From NCBI RefSeq assembly GCF_005281615.1, contig NZ_SZZM01000007.1:124001-188000 (forward strand): a stretch of 64,000 nucleotides of DNA, written 5' to 3'. A program made the translations under genes and the position numbers. Every line of letters starts with the position of its first letter. The stretch's first letter is position 1. Shown piece by piece: positions 7,934 through 16,409 of this stretch. The DNA comes from Rhodoligotrophos defluvii. GTDB lineage: Bacteria > Pseudomonadota > Alphaproteobacteria > Rhizobiales > Im1. The notes beneath the pieces were generated by a model. The model was not told the origin of the DNA. It worked only from the letters and a program-made list of their open reading frames with translations, and made no database searches.

Positions 7934-8779
7934 TCAGCGTCCTTCGCGGCGGCCCAGGAAGGCAAGGCGCTCGAACAGCTGCACGTCCTGCTCGTTCTTC
8001 AGCAGCGCGCCGTGCAACGGCGGGATGAGCTTGCGACTATCCTGCTCGCGCAGGGTGTCGGGGCTTACGTCCTCATTCAGCAGAAGCTTGAGCCAATCAA
8101 GAAGCTCGGAGGTGGACGGCTTCTTCTTGAGGCCCGGCACCTGACGGATGTTATAGAAGGTGGTGAGCGCATCGGACACCAGCCGGCCCTTGAGGCCGGG
8201 GAAATGCACGTCGATGATGCTTTCCATCACCTCCCGCTCCGGAAACTTGATGTAGTGGAAGAAGCAACGGCGCAGGAATGCGTCCGGCAGCTCCTTCTCG
8301 TTATTCGAGGTGATGATCACCACCGGGCGGTGGACGGCCTTGATCGTCTCGCCGGTCTCGTAGACATGGAATTCCATGCGGTCGAGTTCCTGCAGCAGGT
8401 CGTTGGGGAACTCGATATCGGCCTTGTCGATCTCGTCGATCAGCAGGACCACCCGCTGGGGCGACTGAAAGGCTTCCCACAGTTTGCCGCGGCGGATGTA
8501 GTTGCGGACGTCCTTCACCCGTTCATCGCCGAGCTGGCTATCACGCAGCCGGGCGACGGCGTCGTATTCATACAGGCCCTGCTGGGCCTTGGTGGTGGAC
8601 TTGATGTGCCAGGTGATCAGGCGCAGGCCCAACGCCTGGGCCACTTCCTCGGCCAGGACCGTCTTGCCGGTGCCGGGTTCGCCTTTGACCAGCAAGGGCC
8701 GCTCCAGGGTGATGGCGGCATTCACGGCGACCCGCAGATCGTCGGTGGCGACGTAGTTCTTGGTGCCCTCGAAACGCAT
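7934..8779 (-). CDS. MoxR-family AAA+ ATPase
   Basis: A 281-residue AAA+ ATPase of the MoxR group, chaperone-like proteins that usually work with a von Willebrand factor A domain partner to insert cofactors or activate enzymes. Walker A is GEPGTGKT (residues 33-40), Walker B is VVLLIDEIDKA (about 110-120), sensor 1 is VVIITSNNEKELPDAFLRR. The start at ATG 8779 (MRFEGTKNYVATDDL) is chosen because homologues begin there; the frame stays open to a GTG at 8869, and AAGGAG occurs inside that extension. No VWA-domain gene follows. Confidence 0.9.
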   Translation of the reverse strand: MRFEGTKNYVATDDLRVAVNAAITLERPLLVKGEPGTGKTVLAEEVAQALGLRLITWHIKSTTKAQQGLYEYDAVARLRDSQLGDERVKDVRNYIRRGKLWEAFQSPQRVVLLIDEIDKADIEFPNDLLQELDRMEFHVYETGETIKAVHRPVVIITSNNEKELPDAFLRRCFFHYIKFPEREVMESIIDVHFPGLKGRLVSDALTTFYNIRQVPGLKKKPSTSELLDWLKLLLNEDVSPDTLREQDSRKLIPPLHGALLKNEQDVQLFERLAFLGRREGR

Positions 8780-8974
8780 TTGCAACATCTCGTCTGCAGA
8801 AGGAGCAATGGGATGATAGTCTCCTTGTAACGAAGGCGCGGCGTGCTGGCCAGCAGACATCATGGCCACGAGCCAATCTTAGGACCTTGTTCGACTTGCC
8901 TATTGTGGCGTGTCGCTCAGCCCGATATATACGCGCTTTCGGAGGGAGCCGCTTGGGCAGCATTGAGGGTATCA

Positions 8975-9391
8975 ATGGGTGTGGACATTACCTCTGACTA
9001 CAAGCCGTCCGAGAACGAACAGTTTATGAATCCCCGCCAACGCGAGTATTTCCGTAAGAAGCTGCTGGCTTGGAAAGAGGAAATCCTTCGCGAAAGCAAG
9101 GAGACGCTCGAGCATCTCCAGAACGAGTCTGCGCAATTGCCGGACCTGGCCGATCGGGCTTCGACCGAGACGGACCGGGCGCTTGAACTGCGCACGCGCG
9201 ATCGTCAACGGAAGTTGATCGCCAAGATCGACGAGGCATTGCAGCGGATCGAGGACGGTTCTTACGGGTATTGCGAGGAGACGGGCGAGCCTATTGGGCT
9301 CAAGCGTCTCGACGCCAGACCGATTGCCACCCTGTCGCTCGAGGCGCAGGAGCGGCATGAGCGCCGGGAACGGGTTTATCGCGACGACTGA
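8975..9391 (+). CDS. dksA: DksA-type RNA polymerase-binding transcription factor
   Basis: A 138-residue coiled-coil protein that enters the RNA polymerase secondary channel and, with ppGpp, adjusts transcription of rRNA and amino acid genes. Helices around residues 20-50 and 65-95 flank the tip sequence LPDLADRAS (about 55-63). The C-terminal globular part contains only one cysteine (Cys100, in YGYCEETGEPI) instead of the four zinc ligands of E. coli DksA, a pattern I know from alphaproteobacterial DksA. Start at ATG 8975 with GAGG upstream; the frame is open further upstream, overlapping the MoxR 5' end, but without similarity. Confidence 0.93.
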   Translation: MGVDITSDYKPSENEQFMNPRQREYFRKKLLAWKEEILRESKETLEHLQNESAQLPDLADRASTETDRALELRTRDRQRKLIAKIDEALQRIEDGSYGYCEETGEPIGLKRLDARPIATLSLEAQERHERRERVYRDD

Positions 9392-9551
9392 CCGTCGCGG
9401 CCACCCGCGGTTGGAAGACTATGCATGTGCAGCCGGAGTGTGCCTTGCTGGCCGTCTCCCCTGGCTCTCCTGGCGTTTTCGGCATGCACAGGCCGACCAC
9501 GGCATCAAAGGGCGCAGCCGGCGCGGTGCGCGCCCGTGCTGATGCGGACTA

Positions 9552-9665
9552 ACGGTTCTAGGAGCGCTTCCGCTCTTCTTCGAAGCGCGGACCCACGTCT
9601 CAAGTTTTTGCCTGGTTGCATTTTCTTCACGCGAACCGGTATCCACTTCGCTCGAAAATGCTCTA
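9552..9665. repeat. RIME-like palindromic intergenic repeat, copy 2
   Basis: Second copy of the element at 723-832, same orientation. The distal hairpin is better preserved: GCATTTTC (9618-9625) pairs with GAAAATGC, with nested GCGAA/TTCGC arms. The proximal unit contains TCCGC and GCGGA arms. Its last bases supply the stop codon of the zinc exporter gene on the minus strand, so the element lies directly at that gene's 3' end, between convergent dksA and the exporter. Confidence 0.8.
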
Positions 9666-10625
9666 GGCGCAGGGCGCCTCATTGTCCGCGCAGTTGCCTC
9701 GCTCAACCTCGATCGTGGCGTGGTCGATCCCGAACCGCGCCTTGAGCCGCTCCTTTATTCGGGAGACGGTATTTTCGGTCGCCGGGCCGTCGCGCAGCCT
9801 CGCGTGGAAGGTCAGCATCGGGCGCTCGTTGGTCAGCGCCCAGAGATGGATGTGATGCACGTTCTCAACCTCCTCGAAGGCACCGACAATGTCGTCGGCG
9901 ATCGTGCGGGCCGAGAGGTGGGCGGGCGCGCCTTCGAGCAGAATATGACCAGCCTGCTTCACCAGCCGCACGGCGCTCGCCAGAAGCAGCAGCCCTACCA
10001 AGCCGGACAGGATGGGATCGATCGGCATCCAGCCGGTCGCCATGATGACGATGGCTGCGGCGATGGCGGCCAGGGAACCGAGCAGGTCGCCCATCACGTG
10101 GAGAAGGGCGCCACGGATATTCAGATTGCCGCGGTCCGCCCCGTGGAGAATGAAGAAGGCCACGATATTCGCGCCGAGCCCTGCAACCGCGATCCACAGC
10201 ATGGTCCGGGCATCGACGTGTTCCGGCGCGTATAGGCGCGCAATGGCTTCGGCGAAGATCCAGGCCACGATCAGGATCATGGCCACGCCATTGGTGTAGG
10301 CAGCAACGATCTGCATCCGGTCGAAGCCGTAGCTGCGCTCCGCATCGGCAGGACGCCGGGCCAGGCGAAACGCATACCAGGCGAAGGCCAAGGAAACGCT
10401 GTCGGTGAGCATGTGTGCCGCATCGGCGATGAGCGCGAGCGAACCGGCCACGAGGCCGCCGGTCAGCTCAACGATCATGAAGCCGAGGGTGAGCGCCGCC
10501 GCCCAGAAGGTGCGGTTCTCGTTGGCCCCGTGCGCATGGCCGCCGAGGCCATGGCTGTGGTCATGGCTATGCGGGTGGTCATGATCTTGAGAATCATGAC
10601 CGTGAGCGTGATCGGCAGAGGCCAT
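9663..10625 (-). CDS. czcD: CDF-family zinc/cobalt/cadmium exporter (CzcD/ZitB-like)
   Basis: A 320-residue cation diffusion facilitator that exports divalent metal in exchange for protons. The first 33 residues are His/Asp-rich (twelve His), a typical cytosolic metal-gathering tail. Six membrane segments follow. The membrane metal site is of the zinc-type HD-HD form: His71 and Asp75 in AAHMLTD, His176 and Asp180 in LLHVMGD. The C-terminal cytoplasmic domain contains VHHIHLWAL (a ferredoxin-like fold). The stop codon is inside the repeat copy 2. There is no obvious metal-responsive regulator beside it. Confidence 0.92.
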   Translation of the reverse strand: MASADHAHGHDSQDHDHPHSHDHSHGLGGHAHGANENRTFWAAALTLGFMIVELTGGLVAGSLALIADAAHMLTDSVSLAFAWYAFRLARRPADAERSYGFDRMQIVAAYTNGVAMILIVAWIFAEAIARLYAPEHVDARTMLWIAVAGLGANIVAFFILHGADRGNLNIRGALLHVMGDLLGSLAAIAAAIVIMATGWMPIDPILSGLVGLLLLASAVRLVKQAGHILLEGAPAHLSARTIADDIVGAFEEVENVHHIHLWALTNERPMLTFHARLRDGPATENTVSRIKERLKARFGIDHATIEVERGNCADNEAPCA

Positions 10626-10644
10626 GATCCACGAGCCCCGCAGG

Positions 10645-12321
10645 TCAGAACCGGTCGGAATTGCTGTCGCGGAACGCCCAACTCATGCCGCCCGGTCCGG
10701 CCGGTTCGGCCGCGGCCGCCCGCTCGTATCGGCCCGGTGCCGCGCCAAGCTCCTGGTCATCGAACGCTGACTTGGCGCCAGCTTCGTCGTTGACCAAGAC
10801 TGGCTCGGGCCGCTGGTCGCCCGGAGCCGTGCCGCGCACCACCGCCAGCTTGGGCTGGGCGATGGGCCCCGGCCGCTGGTCCGACGGCTTCCTAGGCGGT
10901 TCGGGGCGAATGGGCTCCATCCGAGGCGGCGATGGCCGGAACGACGGTTCGATACGGGCGGGATCGGCCGCGCGCACGACGCCGGGCGCAATGTTCACCG
11001 GAGCCTCGGGGACCGTCGTCGCAGCCGGGGATGATGGCTCGAAGCGGCTCAGCGGGGAGCGGGAGCGGTCGGCGCGGATCACCGGCGGCCTTGCGGCATC
11101 AGGTGCCTGAGGAAGGCGGGGCTCGTTCGCCTCGTGCAGCGCGTCGTCATCGGGAAGGCGAAACGTGCTCGCGGACCCAGAGCGCGGTGCTTGCACCATG
11201 GGCGGCTCACGATCACCATCCACGTCGCTCAGGCGCATTTTATTTGGTTCGGCCGGATTGCTTTCGAAGGCGGCGGCGACAGGAACCCGCAAGCTGTCTT
11301 CCGGCTCGGCTGGCCCGGCATCCTCGCGCCGTTCGATCGACATTGCCGGTTGTGACGGCTCCGACCATTCCTCCGGTTCTGTGCCGAACGGCTCGAGATA
11401 CGGGCTGCCGCCCAGCCCTGCCATACGGCCAGTCTCTGTGGATGGCCGGGCTCGGTCCGCCGCCGACGGCCCGCCGGAATAGAACGGGCCAGCAGGCTGG
11501 CGCGGTTGTGTAGTTGCGGGCGGCAGCGCAGGCTCGTCCTGCACGGGCGGAATGGAGGCCGTCCGCTCGCGCCCATCGCGCGCACCCCGGTTGGGGGCCG
11601 ATGTGAGACGCACCACATCGAAGATCTCTGGACGTGCGCCGTCAGGCCGCTGTTCGGGGCGGTCCGGCATACTCACAGACTGCGCCGCGTGCGGCTGTGC
11701 CGCTTGTGGCTGCGCCCTTTGCGGTTGAGCCATTTGTGGGTGGGGTGGTTGTGGCTGCACCCTTTGCGGCTGAGGTACTTGCGGCTGGGCCACCTGTGGT
11801 TGGGCCCCCTGTGGCTGGGTCACCTGTGGCTGGGCTACCGGCGCGGGCGCCGCTGATTGCGAGAGTGCTGGGGAGGGGCGGGGAGCGCCCGCTCTGCGGC
11901 CCATCTCGTCATCAGTCCAACCGAGGGCGCTCGTGGTAGGCGCACTCGCTGCGCTCGTTGCGGGAGCGGGCATGGCGAGCGATGGTTCCGCACCCGGGCC
12001 GGGCGCCAGCCGCGGTGCCGCCGCCGTTACGCGCGCAGCCTCGGGCCCCGCGGGCTGTCCGGCGGACGGCCTCACATTGATGCCTGCTTCGACCACGAGG
12101 TCACGGCCGCCGCCAAGCAGCAGCAGGTGCTCGACATTGTCCCGCCTGATCAGCACCAGCCGGCGCAGCTTGTCGACTTCCTGGTACTCCAGAACTGCCA
12201 AGCGGGGGCCCTCGCGACCGCGAACGCGACCGCTCATCACACGTACAACCAAGGCGATCACCAACAGGACGGCCAGTCCTGCGATCACTGCGAGGCCGAT
12301 CAGCAACAGATTGAGATCCAT
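10645..12321 (-). CDS. FliO-like membrane protein with long Pro/Gln-rich tail
   Basis: A 558-residue protein. Residues 1-30 form one membrane helix (LLLIGLAVIAGLAVLLVIALV). Residues about 48-80 carry the FliO-like pattern (LRRLVLIRRDNVEHLLLLGG then RDLVVEAGI), found in the flagellar export protein FliO and in stand-alone alphaproteobacterial homologues. The remaining ~470 residues are low complexity: a Gln-Pro-Gln repeat block (about residues 165-210) and Pro/Glu/Arg-rich segments. No flagellar genes are nearby, so a flagellar role is doubtful; I treat the function as unknown. It diverges from cckA and ends 20 bases from the czcD start, so the two may be in one transcript. Confidence 0.7.
   Translation of the reverse strand: MDLNLLLIGLAVIAGLAVLLVIALVVRVMSGRVRGREGPRLAVLEYQEVDKLRRLVLIRRDNVEHLLLLGGGRDLVVEAGINVRPSAGQPAGPEAARVTAAAPRLAPGPGAEPSLAMPAPATSAASAPTTSALGWTDDEMGRRAGAPRPSPALSQSAAPAPVAQPQVTQPQGAQPQVAQPQVPQPQRVQPQPPHPQMAQPQRAQPQAAQPHAAQSVSMPDRPEQRPDGARPEIFDVVRLTSAPNRGARDGRERTASIPPVQDEPALPPATTQPRQPAGPFYSGGPSAADRARPSTETGRMAGLGGSPYLEPFGTEPEEWSEPSQPAMSIERREDAGPAEPEDSLRVPVAAAFESNPAEPNKMRLSDVDGDREPPMVQAPRSGSASTFRLPDDDALHEANEPRLPQAPDAARPPVIRADRSRSPLSRFEPSSPAATTVPEAPVNIAPGVVRAADPARIEPSFRPSPPRMEPIRPEPPRKPSDQRPGPIAQPKLAVVRGTAPGDQRPEPVLVNDEAGAKSAFDDQELGAAPGRYERAAAAEPAGPGGMSWAFRDSNSDRF
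11690..11840. repeat. 15-bp tandem repeats encoding QPQ units
   Basis: About ten imperfect 15-base units, read on the minus strand as five-residue units of the form (V/A)-A-Q-P-Q, lie inside the FliO-like gene. On the plus strand the recurring core is TGTGGCTGGG or TGCGGCTGAG. Such short repeats can change copy number by slippage without breaking the frame. Confidence 0.8.
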
Positions 12322-12546
12322 GTTCTTGTCCTGTCTGCCGTCCCTTCCTGAACTTCAGAATGCTGCCCCCCGCTTACAGCAGCAGCGGAGGATAAGCGAA
12401 AAATAAGGCGAAACATCTGTCCATCAACGAAAATCGGCCTATCCCTCGGCCGGGGCAGCCGTTACGCTCAAGTGTCGAACGTCCCAACTGTAAAGTCTAG
12501 CCGCTATACTGCAGCTGATTCGCGCGCTGGCGAGATTTATATATTG

Positions 12547-15093
12547 ATGAATGATATCGGGGTGAAAGGACGGAGCGGCTCGCTTGGGCCCGTGCGAGGT
12601 TGGGTTTTGGGAGCGGCGGTCCTCTGTGCGACTCTGGCCCTGAGCGCAACCGTGGCGGTGAGCGGGGTGGAGGCGCTTGACACCGCCAGTATTCCGCTTT
12701 GGCTGCAAGTCGTTCTGGGATGTGCCATTGCCATAGGCGTATTCTTTATCTTGGGCTGGCTGACCGGGTTCGTGCAGGTCGGCAAGTCCAGGCGGGGCGT
12801 GGCCTTCCTGGAAGCGGTGCTCGACAGCTTTCCCGACGCCTATGTGGCGACAGATGACCGCGGGCGGGTGGTGTTCTCCAACCACGCCTATCGAAAGCTG
12901 CTGTCGGCGGCGGGGATCAGCCGCACCATCGGCGTTGAAGGACTCTATTCCGGCTATCCCGACATCTCGGACCGCATTTACCGCCTCACCCTGGCAGCCC
13001 GGGATGGGGAAGCCGCCTTCGAGGAATTCCGACTGGCCGCGGGCAGCGTTGCCGCCGGGGCGCGGAAGGATCGGCCGGCGTGGATCAGGGTCGCGGTGGA
13101 ACGCAGCCCGCCGGCAGCGGGCGTGACCTATACGGTGTGGCGGGTGATCGACGTGACCGACGACCGCGCCCGTCAGGAAGCCGCGTTCGAGCATCTCCAG
13201 TACATTATCAACTATCTCGACCACGCGCCGGCCGGGTTCTTTTCGGCCGATGCGAACGGCAGGATCGAGTATATCAACGCGACGCTGGCCGAGTGGCTCG
13301 GCATCGACCTGGCCAAGACAACGGACGGCAGCTTCAATCTGCGGTCCATCGTGGCGGATGGCGGCGCCTCGCTCCTGCTCAACGTGCTGCCCCGCCGTGG
13401 CAGCAGCTCGGTCGAGAGCTTCGATCTCGACCTTACCGCGCAGGACGGGAGCTTGATCCCGGCGCGGATCATTCACCGGGTGGATTTCGACGACTCCGGC
13501 CGCCCGAAGCCGTCCCGATCCCTAGTGCTCGACATGCGGCCGCGCCGGGAAACGGGGCAACCGGCCGACTCGGCGGAGGTCCGCTTATCGCGGCTGATCA
13601 ACAGCGCGCCCATCGGTATCGCGGAACTGGACGAGCAAGGGGTCATCCGCAACGCCAATGCGGCTTTCGCGGCGCTGGCACCGACGGCTGGACGGCGCGG
13701 TGCGCGCCTCGTCGATGCGGTCAATCCCGACGCCCAGCCTGCGCTGGACTCGGCTCTGGCGACGGCGCGAACGGGCAGGGCCCCGGTCACGCCAGTCGAC
13801 GTGGCCTTGAAGGAAACGCCGGGTAGGACGGCCCAGCTGTTCATCTCCCGGATCCAGGAGATATCCGGCGACGGTTCGATCCTCATCGTCTACGCGGTCG
13901 ACACCACCGAGCATCGCGCCCTGGAGATGCAGTTCGCCCAGAGCCAGAAGATGCAGGCCATCGGGCAGCTGGCTGGCGGCATCGCCCACGACTTCAACAA
14001 TGTCCTGACTGCGATCATCGGCTTTTCCGACTTGCTGCTGGCGCGGCACCGGCCGACCGACCCGTCGTTCAAGGACATCATGAACATCAAGCAGAACGCG
14101 AACAGGGCGGCCAATCTGGTGCGCCAGCTGCTGGCCTTCTCGCGCCGGCAGACGCTGCGGCCCGAGGTGCTGTCGCTCACGGACGTGCTGTCCGATCTCG
14201 GCAATCTGCTGGGACGGCTGCTCGGGGAGAAGATCGAGCTCAGGATGAGCCATGGTCGCGATCTCTGGCTGGTGCGCGTAGATGTCAACCAGTTCGAGCA
14301 GGTCGTCATGAACCTGGCGGTGAATGCGCGCGATGCCATGCCCGAGGGCGGCAGCCTCACCATCCGGACCGCAAATGTCTCGGTGACCGACGGCAGCGTC
14401 AACACGCCGGACATCATGCCGGCGGGCGACTATGTGCTGTGCGAGGTGACCGATACCGGCACGGGCATGAGCCGGGAGGTGCTGGAGAAGATCTACGAGC
14501 CGTTCTTCTCCACCAAGGAGGTTGGAAAGGGAACCGGCCTCGGGCTGTCAACGGTGTATGGCATCGTCAAGCAGACGGGCGGGTTCATCTTCTGCGACAG
14601 CGAGCTCGGCCGCGGCACCACGTTCCGCATCTATCTGCCGCGGCATGTGATGCGTCCGGAGCAGCCAGGGGCGCAAGCGCCGGCCAAGCCGGAGAAGAAG
14701 GAAGCGAAGCGGACCGATCTCAGCGGCAACGGCACCATCCTGCTGGTCGAAGACGAGGAGGCCGTGCGGGCCTTCGCCTCGCGGGCGCTGACGCAGCGCG
14801 GCTACAAGGTCATCGAGGCGGAGAGCGGTGCCGCAGCCCTCGAATTGGTGGAGCAGGGCATCGACAGGATCGATCTGGTGCTGTCGGATGTGGTCATGCC
14901 CGAGATGGACGGTCCCACGCTGCTCAAGAAGCTGCGCAAGCGCAATGTGGATGCCAAGGTCATCTTCATTTCCGGCTATGCGGAAGATGCCTTCCGCAAG
15001 AACCTGGAGGAAATGGCCGATTTCGCCTTCCTGCCCAAGCCGTTCACGCTGAAGCAGCTTGCCGCGGCCGTGAAGGAGGCGATCGAGGGATAG
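12547..15093 (+). CDS. cckA: CckA-type hybrid sensor histidine kinase
   Basis: An 848-residue inner-membrane hybrid kinase. In alphaproteobacteria CckA passes phosphate through ChpT to CtrA and CpdR, controlling the cell cycle, motility or envelope genes. Two membrane helices (about 20-45 and 55-78) are followed by PAS-like domains (about 90-210, 215-330, 345-460), a HisKA domain with phospho-acceptor His481 (GIAHDFNN), a HATPase domain (NLAVNARDAMPEGG, DTGTGM, GKGTGLGLSTVYGIV) and a C-terminal receiver with phospho-acceptor Asp781 (VLSDVVMPEMDG). Start at ATG 12547; an upstream GTG (12472) would add 25 residues without family features. A CTATAC element at about 12514 could be a -10 box. Confidence 0.93.
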   Translation: MNDIGVKGRSGSLGPVRGWVLGAAVLCATLALSATVAVSGVEALDTASIPLWLQVVLGCAIAIGVFFILGWLTGFVQVGKSRRGVAFLEAVLDSFPDAYVATDDRGRVVFSNHAYRKLLSAAGISRTIGVEGLYSGYPDISDRIYRLTLAARDGEAAFEEFRLAAGSVAAGARKDRPAWIRVAVERSPPAAGVTYTVWRVIDVTDDRARQEAAFEHLQYIINYLDHAPAGFFSADANGRIEYINATLAEWLGIDLAKTTDGSFNLRSIVADGGASLLLNVLPRRGSSSVESFDLDLTAQDGSLIPARIIHRVDFDDSGRPKPSRSLVLDMRPRRETGQPADSAEVRLSRLINSAPIGIAELDEQGVIRNANAAFAALAPTAGRRGARLVDAVNPDAQPALDSALATARTGRAPVTPVDVALKETPGRTAQLFISRIQEISGDGSILIVYAVDTTEHRALEMQFAQSQKMQAIGQLAGGIAHDFNNVLTAIIGFSDLLLARHRPTDPSFKDIMNIKQNANRAANLVRQLLAFSRRQTLRPEVLSLTDVLSDLGNLLGRLLGEKIELRMSHGRDLWLVRVDVNQFEQVVMNLAVNARDAMPEGGSLTIRTANVSVTDGSVNTPDIMPAGDYVLCEVTDTGTGMSREVLEKIYEPFFSTKEVGKGTGLGLSTVYGIVKQTGGFIFCDSELGRGTTFRIYLPRHVMRPEQPGAQAPAKPEKKEAKRTDLSGNGTILLVEDEEAVRAFASRALTQRGYKVIEAESGAAALELVEQGIDRIDLVLSDVVMPEMDGPTLLKKLRKRNVDAKVIFISGYAEDAFRKNLEEMADFAFLPKPFTLKQLAAAVKEAIEG

Positions 15094-15097
15094 GCGT

Positions 15098-16291
15098 TCA
15101 AGCAGGCGGCGGGCATGGCTCGGCCCGGGCGATCGGCGGCCGGGGCGCGCCGGACTGGATGAATTGCGGATCGAGACCGAAGGCGAGCGCGCCACTCAGC
15201 AGGCGCTGCCGGCTGGAGGTGAGCGGGTGGAAGCGCGCCGCCTGCGCATCGCGGAACAGCTGTTCGAGGCGGTTCACTGTATAGAAGGCGCCACCACCGG
15301 CCAGGTCCATCGCCCGGCTGACCACCGCCAGGACCTCGCGCTCGACCAGGCTGCGCGCCATCATGACGCGGTTGGTGCTGGCAAAGCCCGGCTCACCCTC
15401 CGCTGCTGCCTCGACCATGTCGCGATGGGCGATCCGCGCCGCATGCAGCAAGGTCTCGATCTCGCCCATTTGCGCCAGCCGGTGCTCATCGGGTGCGCGC
15501 TTCCCGGCCAGGGCCAGCACCCGATCGCGCGCGGCTTCCGCAATCCCGAGATAGGCGGCGTAGATGATGGGAAACGCCAATTGGGCGATCAGATGATTGA
15601 TCATGCTCCATTGGCCTGCCGGCCGGCGGCCGAGCACCTGGTGTTCCGGGACAAACAGGTCTTTCATGACGACGTCGTGGGAACCGGTGCCGCGCATGCC
15701 CATGGTGATCCAGGTTCTCTCGATCGAGATCGCCGGATCGCTCATGGGCACGGCGAAGTGGATCACCTCATTGCCGCTGACGGCGCTGGTCATGAACATA
15801 TCGCCCATCTCGGCGCCGCTCACGAAGCTCTTGCGGGCGTTGATCAGGTAGCCGCCGGGTGTGCGTTGCGCCATTCCCGAGCTTGCCAACCAGTCGGAAC
15901 CGCCGGAGCTCAGGAACATAAGCTGGTGGCGCGCGGCCTCAGCCAGCAATTGCCGTGGGCCGTCGTGGCTTGCTTGCAGCCGCGAGAGGATCGCGACCTG
16001 GTGGCAATGCATGGCCGTGACCAGAGCGGTTGCGCCACAATGGTGGGCAAGCCTCCGCACCAGATCGCACAAGCCGGCATGGTCGAGACCAGAGCCGCCC
16101 AGCTCCTGCGGTATGCCGATGCTCAAGAGCCGGTGCTGCTTGAGCTCGCCTATGTTCTCGCCTATCCCAGCCGGGCTTTCCTCAAGCCGGCGCGACCGTT
16201 CCGCGAAGGCGGGTCCGAGCCGGCCGATTGTTTTCGCGACGAGATCGCAAGCCGATTGGGAGGGGCTGGCATTCGCCATGGCAACCATCAT
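15098..16291 (-). CDS. Acyl-CoA dehydrogenase-like flavoprotein
   Basis: A 397-residue member of the acyl-CoA dehydrogenase fold. The pattern LSIGIPQELGGSGLDHAGL near residue 60, the middle beta domain ending in TWITMGMRGTGSHDVVMKDLFVP (about 190-212; quoted in part), and the C-terminal helical domain are clear. The C-terminal LFRDAQAARFHPLTSSR resembles the flavin-dependent monooxygenase branch (DszC/HpaH-like) as much as true dehydrogenases, and I cannot point to a catalytic glutamate, so the reaction is open. AGGA lies upstream of ATG 16291. It diverges from the HxlR regulator, which probably controls it. It is convergent with cckA, with five bases between stops. Confidence 0.85.
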   Translation of the reverse strand: MMVAMANASPSQSACDLVAKTIGRLGPAFAERSRRLEESPAGIGENIGELKQHRLLSIGIPQELGGSGLDHAGLCDLVRRLAHHCGATALVTAMHCHQVAILSRLQASHDGPRQLLAEAARHQLMFLSSGGSDWLASSGMAQRTPGGYLINARKSFVSGAEMGDMFMTSAVSGNEVIHFAVPMSDPAISIERTWITMGMRGTGSHDVVMKDLFVPEHQVLGRRPAGQWSMINHLIAQLAFPIIYAAYLGIAEAARDRVLALAGKRAPDEHRLAQMGEIETLLHAARIAHRDMVEAAAEGEPGFASTNRVMMARSLVEREVLAVVSRAMDLAGGGAFYTVNRLEQLFRDAQAARFHPLTSSRQRLLSGALAFGLDPQFIQSGAPRPPIARAEPCPPPA

Positions 16292-16370
16292 CCTGTGTCT
16301 TCCTGAACGTGTAGCAAGGCGCCTCCATAACCGATGGCAGGCGGACAGACACGCATAAAGTACAAAAAAT

Positions 16371-16403
16371 GTATATGCTATTTATACGAGTGTATGGCAT
16401 ACA
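16371..16403. promoter_or_regulatory. Probable HxlR-type operator in divergent promoter
   Basis: In the 118-base gap between the divergent flavoprotein and hxlR genes, GTATA (16371-16375) and TATAC (16383-16387) form an inverted repeat, and TGTATGGCATACA (16391-16403) is a perfect palindrome around a central G, seven bases before the regulator start. The AT-rich block stands out from the surrounding DNA. HxlR regulators bind such dyads and often repress themselves; here this is inference. Confidence 0.55.
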
Positions 16404-16409
16404 GGCCGA

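Noticed and set aside
14439-15284. 281-codon frame over the 3' half of cckA
   Set aside because: Out-of-frame with a receiver domain that is intact in the cckA frame.
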